A program made the translations under genes and the position numbers. DNA of 64,000 nucleotides from an uncultured Lachnospiraceae bacterium (GTDB lineage: Bacteria; Bacillota; Clostridia; Lachnospirales; Lachnospiraceae): NCBI GenBank assembly GCA_947625015.1, contig CANQMR010000009.1:1-64000 (forward strand), given 5' to 3'. This document shows, piece after piece, positions 19,893 to 28,052 of this stretch. Numbering within the stretch: position 1 is the first letter of the stretch; the number at the start of each line of letters is the position of its first letter. The notes under the pieces are model-generated. The model was given only the letters and a program-made list of their open reading frames with translations. It searched no databases and had not been told where the DNA came from.

Positions 19893-21848
19893 TTACCGAA
19901 CCTCCGCGCCATGAGGCATCTCGGTTTCCGTTGTCACCAGCGAAAGTTTTCCTTCCGCATCCTCTGCGCAGAGAATCATACCCTGGGACTCCACACCCGC
20001 TAACTTTGCAGGCTTAAGGTTCGTAACCACTACAACCTTCTTGCCCACCATGTCAGCCGGTGAAAACCAGGCTTTGATTCCAGATACAATCTGCCGCACC
20101 TCGCTGCCGATTTTCACCTTGGAGCACAGCAGCTTATTGGACTTTGGCACTTCCTCGCAGGCGATAACCTCGCCCACCTGAAGCTGTAGTTTATCAAAAT
20201 CCTCAATGGTAATCTCCGGTTTTTTATTTTCCAAATCGATTCCCGAATTATCATCTACGGGCTCCGGTTCCGGCTCCGGCTGCATAGCCTCCACCTTTGC
20301 CATAACCTCATCCAAATCCAGTCTTGCAAATAGAATCTCCGGCTTGTCGGTAACCTTGGTTCCGGATTTATAGCTGCCAAATCTTACCAGGTCATTTACC
20401 TTCCGCTTCGGCGCATTTAACTGGGCCAATATTTTTTCAGCGGTATCCGGCATATAAGGCTCAAGCAAAGTAGCCCCAATCACAATGCTTTCTACCAGAT
20501 TGTATAATACCGTTGCCAGACGGTCCTTTTTATCCTCTTCCTTAGCCAGCGCCCATGGCATCGTCTCGTCAATATACTTATTGCACCGCTTAAAGAGATT
20601 GAAAATCTCCGTAATGGCGTCCGCCACCCGCAGCTTATCCATGGCATTGGACACCCGGATTCTAGTGTCTAAGGCATAGTCTATCAACTCTTTATCCACA
20701 TCCTCATTGACCTTCTTGTTTGTAACCTCTCTGTCAAAATATTTATTGGACATGGAAATGGTCCGGTTCACCAGATTACCCAGGGTATTGGCCAGATCAG
20801 AATTTAACCGTTCTACTAAAAGCTCCCAGGAAATCACGCCGTCATTATCAAAAGGCATCTCATGCAACACAAAATAACGGACGGCGTCCACGCCGAACAT
20901 CTCCACTAAATCGTCTGCATAGATTACATTTCCCTTAGATTTACTCATCTTTCCATCGCTCTGAATCAGCCACGGATGTCCGAATACCTGCTTTGGCAAC
21001 GGAAGTCCCAATGCCATAAGCATAATGGGCCAGTAAATGGTATGGAACCGAAGAATATCCTTGCCGATCAGATGAAGATCGCAGGGCCAGTATTTCTCAA
21101 ACATCTTATCGCTTCTGCCGTCTAAATCAAAGCCCAGTCCAGTAATGTAGTTCGTCAATGCGTCAATCCAGACATAAATTACATGCTTGTCGTCAAAGTC
21201 TACGGGTATGCCCCACTTAAAGGAAGTACGGGACACGCACAAATCCTGTAATCCCGGCAGCAGGAAGTTATTCATCATCTCATTTTTCCGGGATTCCGGC
21301 TGGATAAAATCCGGGTGATCGTTAATATAGTTAATCAGCCTGTGCTGGTATTTACTCATCTTAAAGAAGTATGCTTCCTCTTTGGCCGGCTGCACTTCTC
21401 TGCCGCAGTCCGGACACTTGCCGTCCACCAACTGCGCTTCGGTGAAAAAGGACTCGCAGGGAGTACAGTAAAGACCTTCGTATTCGCCCTTATAGATATC
21501 CCCTTTGTCATACAGCTTCTTAAAAATCTTCTGAACCTGTCTCTCATGGTCCTCATCCGTAGTGCGGATAAATTTATCATATGAGGTATTCATCAAATCC
21601 CATATCCGCTTGATCTCTCCGGCAGTCTGGTCCACAAACTCCTTTGGTGTAATACCGGCTTCCGCCGCCTTTTGCTCAATCTTTTGTCCATGCTCATCCG
21701 TTCCTGTCTGAAAACGGACATCATAGCCTACGAACCGCTTATACCTGGCAATACTGTCGGCAAGCACAATCTCATAGGTGTTACCAATATGCGGCTTGCC
21801 GGATGTGTAGGCAATCGCAGTGGTAATGTAATACGGTTTCTTTGCCAT
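19893..21848 (-). CDS. metG: Methionyl-tRNA synthetase
   Basis: PYYITTAIAYTSGKPHIGNTYE (HIGH-type), KMSKSKGNVI (KMSKS), C-terminal tRNA-binding domain. Confidence 0.97.
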   Translation of the reverse strand: MAKKPYYITTAIAYTSGKPHIGNTYEIVLADSIARYKRFVGYDVRFQTGTDEHGQKIEQKAAEAGITPKEFVDQTAGEIKRIWDLMNTSYDKFIRTTDEDHERQVQKIFKKLYDKGDIYKGEYEGLYCTPCESFFTEAQLVDGKCPDCGREVQPAKEEAYFFKMSKYQHRLINYINDHPDFIQPESRKNEMMNNFLLPGLQDLCVSRTSFKWGIPVDFDDKHVIYVWIDALTNYITGLGFDLDGRSDKMFEKYWPCDLHLIGKDILRFHTIYWPIMLMALGLPLPKQVFGHPWLIQSDGKMSKSKGNVIYADDLVEMFGVDAVRYFVLHEMPFDNDGVISWELLVERLNSDLANTLGNLVNRTISMSNKYFDREVTNKKVNEDVDKELIDYALDTRIRVSNAMDKLRVADAITEIFNLFKRCNKYIDETMPWALAKEEDKKDRLATVLYNLVESIVIGATLLEPYMPDTAEKILAQLNAPKRKVNDLVRFGSYKSGTKVTDKPEILFARLDLDEVMAKVEAMQPEPEPEPVDDNSGIDLENKKPEITIEDFDKLQLQVGEVIACEEVPKSNKLLCSKVKIGSEVRQIVSGIKAWFSPADMVGKKVVVVTNLKPAKLAGVESQGMILCAEDAEGKLSLVTTETEMPHGAEVR

Positions 21849-21916
21849 TTCATTTCCCTCCTTGTTATCCGAATGAAAGATTTTCAGAGTGTGATCCGTA
21901 CCGTAAGCATGATTTC

Positions 21917-22245
21917 TTAAGTAAAAAAAACCCGCCTTTAAAACTATTAAAGGCGAGTTTATCTCTCACGGTACCACTTTAATTCATCTGCATATTACTA
22001 TACTGACCTTACTAGCTGGCTTTCACCAGCCTACACTGTAACGGGTGCACCCGTCTTTCGCTAAAGCCTTCCCCGCCGGTTCTGCCGAATGTAAGTGTCC
22101 CCGCCGGAAATATGCTCTCACAAAAGAAGCTCCAAGACCATCTTCAACCTGTTCCGTCCTCTCCTGTTCTCAGCTTATCAGGTTCTCTGTCAGGACTTTC
22201 CAAATCTACTCTTCTCTTCATCGCTCATTCTATTTTTGGCTAATT
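21917..22245 (-). promoter_or_regulatory. T-box leader controlling metG
   Basis: On the minus strand: AAAGTGGTACCGTGAGAG (T-box motif), terminator stem CTCGCCTTTAATAGTTTTAAAGGCGGGTTTTTTTT, and a plausible ATG specifier in GAAGATGGTCTTGGAGCTTC. Confidence 0.88.
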
Positions 22246-22273
22246 TCTATTATAGTAAAATTACCCATTGTTG

Positions 22274-23221
22274 TCAAGAATATACAGCCTGTTGGACAGA
22301 AGAACATATAACCGTAAATTTGCCCTTTACCGGCTGTTCTCCATAGCCAAAGGGCAATATAAAATGATCCCCCATCTTTATTGGTTCTTGTCCGATATAG
22401 CCGCTTCCCTCTATAACGGAAACCAGCATAAATAATCTGTCCTGTGTCAATACGGTTTCTCCGTCTACCGTACCTTTCCAGACAATATAATGATCACAGT
22501 TTATCAATTCTTTAAACCAATGGTTGGGCGTTGCCAAAGGCGCGCCCGAACTCTTTTTTTCCTGATAAGGTACTTCAATAACATCAATACTTTTTTCTAT
22601 ATGGAGTTCCCTCTTCTTCCCGTTGCTCAACCGGTCATAATCATAAAGCCGATAGGTAATATCACTGTTCTGCTGGGTTTCTAAAATCAATGTTCCGCCT
22701 TTAATTGCATGAATACAACCGGGCGTAATCTGAAAAAAATCACCTTTTCTGACGGGAACTTCCCGAATTAAATCTTTCCATTTTTGTTTGTCAATCATGT
22801 TTTTTAATTCTTCTTTACTTTGCGCATGATGTCCGATAATTATCGTTGCGTTTTCATCACAATCCAAAACATACCAGCACTCTGTTTTTCCAAAAGAACC
22901 ATTCTCGTGTTGTTTTGCATAGGCATCATCAGGATGTACCTGTATACTTAAGTCCTCTTTGGCATCAATTATTTTTGTAAGCAGCGGAAAAACCGCTCCC
23001 TGCGCATTGCCAAAAAGTTCCCTGTGGTTTTCCCACAAAGCGCTTAACGTCATACCTGCATAACCGCCGCTTTTTATCAGGCAGTCGCCGTTAGGATGGG
23101 CGCTGATCGCCCAACATTCGCCTGTGTCATTACCGGGAATATCGTATCCAAAGACTGTCTTAAGTCTGCTGCCTCCCCATATCATCTGTTTAAAAACCGG
23201 TTCCAAAAAAATAATCCCCAT
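22274..23221 (-). CDS. manA: Class I mannose-6-phosphate isomerase
   Basis: EPVFKQMIWGGSRLK, LSIQVHPDDAYA, GKTECWYVLDC, GDFFQITPGCIHAI. Confidence 0.93.
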   Translation of the reverse strand: MGIIFLEPVFKQMIWGGSRLKTVFGYDIPGNDTGECWAISAHPNGDCLIKSGGYAGMTLSALWENHRELFGNAQGAVFPLLTKIIDAKEDLSIQVHPDDAYAKQHENGSFGKTECWYVLDCDENATIIIGHHAQSKEELKNMIDKQKWKDLIREVPVRKGDFFQITPGCIHAIKGGTLILETQQNSDITYRLYDYDRLSNGKKRELHIEKSIDVIEVPYQEKKSSGAPLATPNHWFKELINCDHYIVWKGTVDGETVLTQDRLFMLVSVIEGSGYIGQEPIKMGDHFILPFGYGEQPVKGKFTVICSSVQQAVYS

Positions 23222-23270
23222 ATGTGTATAACTCCCTTTTCTATCTATATTTTAATTATCCTTATCCGTC

Positions 23271-24515
23271 TTATTTCAAATGAAATATATCTTCCGCAGT
23301 GACAGCCTGTAGAACGCCGGCTGTTTCCTCCACAATTTCCTCTTCTTCCAAAGTCCCAGTCTCCTCTTCCACAGTTTCGTCTTCTTCCGCCGCCCTTTTC
23401 TCCTCCGCCCGCCGGGCCTGCCGCTCTGATATCCGGTCATAGGCGTTTAACAAAAGACCTTTCAACGTCCACTTCCTGCTGTTCCACAGATGGTATAACC
23501 ATAATACCAGACAAACCAGCGGGCAGATCAACAGTAAAAGCCGCAGGATTAAAATGTTCTGTTGCTGCTGTTCCTCTAATCTTGCCAGATTCTCCCAGAA
23601 GGGATAGCCGATAAAGGCCGGGTGCATCATCTGATACTTGCGGTTGGCAATGCCCTTCCACAGCGGAACGAAGTCAAAACGGACGCTGTTGTCCACCACT
23701 TCCACATCCCCAAAATTCAATGGATTATCCGGTTTTTTAACCGCTTCCTCCGCTTCTTCCTCTATGCCAAAAGCCTTGCGCAGAGTGCGGTATCCATAAT
23801 TGGAAATGGGATTGGGCATTATGGCCTCATAGCAGGTAATCTGAAGCTGCTCCTGCTGTTTTTGCAGCATGGTATAGGGGACATATATGCGGTTGCTCTC
23901 CCCATAGGCAATCTGATACAGGGAATCGTCGTCTACCGCTACTACCCCCGCTATGGTGTATATCACATTGCCCATCCAGACTTGCATTCCCACAATATCA
24001 TTAGAGCCAAACATGGCCCAGGCAAAATTTTCATCCACGACAATCCGGTCCTGATTCAAGTCTTCGTCTGAGATATAGCTGCCGGACAATAGCGGCAGCG
24101 GATGAAACTGAAAAAAATCTCCGCCCACGCCTACCGCCGTCACAGACAGCACATTATTCTCTCTGCGGACCTGCGCCTGACACTCCCCGCTGAAAGCGTC
24201 TAACCACACCCTTCCGCCTTCCGGATTCTCATTTAGGGAATCCGCAGACAGGGTTTCCATGACAGAGCTTCGGATTCCGGCGATTCCCTCCTGCTGCATC
24301 TTAAGGTTTGGGGAAATAAATGCGCTGACCTGGGCATAAGCGCCGGCCTTATCCTCCCACCTGGCAGCCGCCTGCTGGGAGTAAAGCGCCTCCCTTGCCG
24401 ACTTCGCCCGGCTCCCCATAATCAGGAAAACCGCAACCAGAAATACATTCAACGCCAGAAGATATATCTGTTTCCGGCTGATATGAAGTTCTCTTTGCTT
24501 TATCTTAATCACCAT
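23271..24515 (-). CDS. MacB periplasmic-core-like membrane protein lacking the usual permease TM bundle
   Basis: N-terminal TM, MacB_PCD-like VGGDFFQFHPLPLLSGSYISDEDLNQDRIVVDENFAWAMFGSNDIVGMQVWMGNVIYTIAGVV, one C-terminal TM and an acidic tail. Confidence 0.6.
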   Translation of the reverse strand: MVIKIKQRELHISRKQIYLLALNVFLVAVFLIMGSRAKSAREALYSQQAAARWEDKAGAYAQVSAFISPNLKMQQEGIAGIRSSVMETLSADSLNENPEGGRVWLDAFSGECQAQVRRENNVLSVTAVGVGGDFFQFHPLPLLSGSYISDEDLNQDRIVVDENFAWAMFGSNDIVGMQVWMGNVIYTIAGVVAVDDDSLYQIAYGESNRIYVPYTMLQKQQEQLQITCYEAIMPNPISNYGYRTLRKAFGIEEEAEEAVKKPDNPLNFGDVEVVDNSVRFDFVPLWKGIANRKYQMMHPAFIGYPFWENLARLEEQQQQNILILRLLLLICPLVCLVLWLYHLWNSRKWTLKGLLLNAYDRISERQARRAEEKRAAEEDETVEEETGTLEEEEIVEETAGVLQAVTAEDIFHLK

Positions 24516-24518
24516 GGC

Positions 24519-26201
24519 TTACTCCACTAATCTTACCTGCATACCCTCCTCTAACGGCTGGGAGGAATTGGTTACCACATTGTCCCCTTCATAGACTCCG
24601 CCCTGAAGACCGGTATAGCTGTCATCAGAGGCAAGAACCTCTACATCCGCCCGCTTTACCTTGTAACGGTTGCCAAGCGGCGTTCCTTTCACCGTAACCA
24701 CTAACACAAATTTTCCCTTGCTGTCTTCCCGCACCGCATTGTTGGGAACGACTGCGTCATAACGGTTGCTCTTTTCTCCGACAGACAAGGCCAGATTCTG
24801 CCCTATAGATACATTTCCCTTTACCTCAAAGGTAATCAACATGTTCTGGTTGGGATTCTCCGGGTCCGCCTTTATGCTTTTTACAGTGGCAGACACATCA
24901 TCATCCCATATGTTTTCTATGGTAGCTTCATTCCCTGTCCGGACCAGATTAGCCTGTGCCTTGGTCACCTGAACCGTTACAATATAACCGCTTTCCGCCA
25001 GCTGAATCTTTGCCAAAGGAACATCCGCCGTCACACTGTCCCCCGCCTTGAAATCAATCTGGGAAACAACACCTGCATCCTTGGATTTGACTTCTTTTAA
25101 ATCATTGCTGTTTGTTAATTTATCTACCAGTTCCCTCTGTTTTTCCAGCCGTTCCCCGGCGGCCTTCATATCCAGATCCTCCGATTGCTGTGCCAAAGAA
25201 TCCTGCTCTTTTTTCTGCTTTAACGCCAGTAACATCTGGGTCAACGCCTTCTGCTTTTCCTTTACTGCCGCTCTTGCATCTGCCAGCGTCGGCTGCGCGC
25301 TTAATCTCTCCACCTCCGCTGATTTATCCTGCAACGTACTCTGTGCCTTTTTTAAGTCTTTGTTGGCCGTATTTAACTGGCTTTTCAGGCTGTTATATGT
25401 GGCTGATGTATTCTGTATCGCGGCAGCCGTCTGCTTAGCCGCATTTAACTCGGAGGTCTTATTCGTAATCTCCAGTTCCTTATTCTGTATGTCCCTCCGC
25501 AGTTCAGAAACCTCTTCTCCCTTTGCCGATGCCAGTTCGTCATTTAAAGATTGCAGCTGGCTCTTTAATGTGGCGAGCTCATCCGAAAGCGCTGTTACCT
25601 GGGCGCTGGCCTCCTCGTAACTGCCCACAGTGCCATAGGTTTCGATCTGCTCCTGCAAGGCTTCTATCTTCTCTTCTAAAGCTGCCACATTCTTCTTTGC
25701 CGCCTCCTCTGCCGACTTTGCCGACTTTAAATTCTTTTCCGTCGTCTTCGCCTTATCCCTTGCCTTTACCGCAGCCTCTAAGTCCTCCTTTGCCGACTTA
25801 ATATCCATGTTGTCGCTCTCATAGTCCGGCATACTTTTTAACAGGGATTTGGCGTAGTCTAACTCCATCTGGTCTAAGGTGTCCTGCGCCTCCGTAAGCT
25901 CCGTATTTTCGCCCTCCTCAAAGGTAAACAATACCTGTCCCTTCTCTACAGAGTCGCCTACCTCTACCTTTACTTCTTTAATCACTCTGGCGCCGCTTAC
26001 CGTCACCTCATAATCCGAGTTGGCCTCCACCGCACCCTGTCCTCTCACCTTATTGGATACCGAACCGCTGTACACCGGCTCCGTTGCCACCTCCGGCAGA
26101 GAATAGTTCATAATGGTATTTGAAAAAAATGTCAGCACCAGCATTGCTGCCAAAAATATTACTGCTGCCTTTTTAATGATTTCCTTGCGGCTTTTTTCCA
26201 T
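24519..26201 (-). CDS. HlyD/RND-type membrane fusion (adaptor) protein
   Basis: GSVSNKVRGQGAVEANSDYEVTVSGARVIKEVKVEVGDSVEKGQVLF biotinyl-lipoyl-like motif and long coiled coil. Confidence 0.85.
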   Translation of the reverse strand: MEKSRKEIIKKAAVIFLAAMLVLTFFSNTIMNYSLPEVATEPVYSGSVSNKVRGQGAVEANSDYEVTVSGARVIKEVKVEVGDSVEKGQVLFTFEEGENTELTEAQDTLDQMELDYAKSLLKSMPDYESDNMDIKSAKEDLEAAVKARDKAKTTEKNLKSAKSAEEAAKKNVAALEEKIEALQEQIETYGTVGSYEEASAQVTALSDELATLKSQLQSLNDELASAKGEEVSELRRDIQNKELEITNKTSELNAAKQTAAAIQNTSATYNSLKSQLNTANKDLKKAQSTLQDKSAEVERLSAQPTLADARAAVKEKQKALTQMLLALKQKKEQDSLAQQSEDLDMKAAGERLEKQRELVDKLTNSNDLKEVKSKDAGVVSQIDFKAGDSVTADVPLAKIQLAESGYIVTVQVTKAQANLVRTGNEATIENIWDDDVSATVKSIKADPENPNQNMLITFEVKGNVSIGQNLALSVGEKSNRYDAVVPNNAVREDSKGKFVLVVTVKGTPLGNRYKVKRADVEVLASDDSYTGLQGGVYEGDNVVTNSSQPLEEGMQVRLVE

Positions 26202-26214
26202 TTTCCTTATCCTC

Positions 26215-27117
26215 CTATCCCTTCACGCTTCCTGAGTAGGAAATACCTTCTACCAGATATTCTTCCCCATATAAAAAGATTAAAATCGTCGGCACCATAT
26301 AAATCGTTGCCACCGCAAACGCCAGTCCTACCTCGCCGGAATTAATCTGGGACAAAAAGACCGACAGCGGATGCTTATCCGCATCCGAAAGCATAATAAG
26401 CGGCTGCTCCACCATATTCCAGTAATCAATAAACACCAGAATGGCTACGGAAGCAATGGCTCCCTTACAGAGCGGAATACATATCCGGGTAAAAATCTGC
26501 CATTCATTCGCCCCGTCTAACTGCGCCGCCTCAATCAGGGAGGTAGGAATCCTCCGCATAAACTTCGTCAGCAGATACACGCTAAAGGGAGCAAAGAATC
26601 CGGGCAGCAAAATAGACCACCTGGTATCTAAGATATGCAGCCAGTCCGCCACCAGATAATTAGGCACCAGCGTTACCTGAAAGGGCATCAGCATAAGCGC
26701 CACATACAAAAAGAAGATTAATTCCCTGATTCTCCCCCGAAACCGGGTAAAACTGTAGGCCGCCCCTAAAGCAATCAATATCTGGAATATGACAATCGGC
26801 ACTGTGAGAATAACCGAATTCCAGAATTTAAGCAGATATTCCGGGCTTTTTAACAGCACTGTGGAATACTGGGAAAAATCCACCATATCCGGAATGAATT
26901 TCAGATTGACTGTCTCCGACACATAATCCGTATTCCGTTCCCCGTATTCCGGTTCCTTAAACTGATTGAAAATCACGCCGTAATTCGTGTTAATCTCTCC
27001 CTCCGACATAAAGGAATTGGCTATCGTCAGTATGGTCGGCAGCAAAAAGGAAACTGCAAAGACTAAAGCCACAAAGGTCAGGAGTATTTTCTTAAGGCGT
27101 CGCTTCCATTTTTTCAT
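26215..27117 (-). CDS. Carbohydrate ABC transporter permease (MalG type)
   Basis: EAAQLDGANEWQIFTRICIPLCKGAIASVAILVFIDYWN is the EAA loop; start overlaps the preceding gene's stop (ATGA). Confidence 0.9.
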   Translation of the reverse strand: MKKWKRRLKKILLTFVALVFAVSFLLPTILTIANSFMSEGEINTNYGVIFNQFKEPEYGERNTDYVSETVNLKFIPDMVDFSQYSTVLLKSPEYLLKFWNSVILTVPIVIFQILIALGAAYSFTRFRGRIRELIFFLYVALMLMPFQVTLVPNYLVADWLHILDTRWSILLPGFFAPFSVYLLTKFMRRIPTSLIEAAQLDGANEWQIFTRICIPLCKGAIASVAILVFIDYWNMVEQPLIMLSDADKHPLSVFLSQINSGEVGLAFAVATIYMVPTILIFLYGEEYLVEGISYSGSVKG

Positions 27118-28028
27118 GCTTCCTCCACATCCTTTCCGAAATGATCCTCCACAAAGAACAATATGCCGATGACAATGCACATGACGATGGCCATCAGGAT
27201 TGCCGCCGCCGACAATTTCTGATAATCTAAGGAATGGAACGTATTGTTCATAAAATGCTGTAACATATAAAGGGATTTGTATGGATAATCCCCGGCTAAC
27301 AGATAAAGCTCTCTAAATACCTTAAAGGAATTAATCAGAGACAGAATTGCCACAAACAGTATGGTGGAGGACAGATACCGAAGCTTGATGTACCAGAATT
27401 TCTGAAATTCCGTAGCGCTCTCTAAGGTGGCCACCTCTAAGATATCTCTTGGAATCGCATTCAGGGCCGCCATAAAAAGAATCATGTTATACCCCAGATT
27501 CTTCCACAAAAATAACACCACCACCACAATCTGGCTGTAATCGGATTTAAACCAGTCAATCGGCGCCATATTTAACTTCTGGATAAACTCATTAATCACG
27601 CCATGATAGTCGAACAGCACCTGCCAGATTAGCACAATGGAGGCTACCGGAACCATCATGGGACTTAAGAAAAAGGTTCGGAACTGGCTGCGCATGGGGA
27701 TATTCTGCTCCAAAAGCATTGCCATGACCAGAGATAAAATAACTGCCAGCGGAACGGCAACCAGAGAAAATGTTATCGTGTTCTTCACTGCCTGCTGAAA
27801 GGAGGAATTTTGTATAATGCTGATAAAATTATCAAGGAATACAAATTCCCGGTTAACCGGATTATCCACCACTGCATAAAAAATAATCACAAAAAAGGGG
27901 ACAATGAAGAAAAACAGCAGGCCCAGCAAGCTGGGCGATAAATAAAGCGCTGCATTTCTTCTGTCCTTTTTGCTCTTCTTTGGCTTCTTATATGCAATTC
28001 CGTCTTCGGTCACTGGCTGCTTTGACAT
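27114..28028 (-). CDS. Carbohydrate ABC transporter permease (MalF/UgpA type)
   Basis: Polytopic; EVATLESATEFQKFWYIKLRYLSSTILFVAILSLINSF EAA-like loop. Confidence 0.9.
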   Translation of the reverse strand: MSKQPVTEDGIAYKKPKKSKKDRRNAALYLSPSLLGLLFFFIVPFFVIIFYAVVDNPVNREFVFLDNFISIIQNSSFQQAVKNTITFSLVAVPLAVILSLVMAMLLEQNIPMRSQFRTFFLSPMMVPVASIVLIWQVLFDYHGVINEFIQKLNMAPIDWFKSDYSQIVVVVLFLWKNLGYNMILFMAALNAIPRDILEVATLESATEFQKFWYIKLRYLSSTILFVAILSLINSFKVFRELYLLAGDYPYKSLYMLQHFMNNTFHSLDYQKLSAAAILMAIVMCIVIGILFFVEDHFGKDVEEA

Positions 28029-28052
28029 ATCCCGTCCCCTTCTTCTCTCATA

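Noticed and set aside
25048-25620. 190-aa plus-strand ORF opposite the HlyD gene
   Set aside because: Antisense to a coiled-coil coding region; composition typical of shadow ORFs, no RBS or motif.
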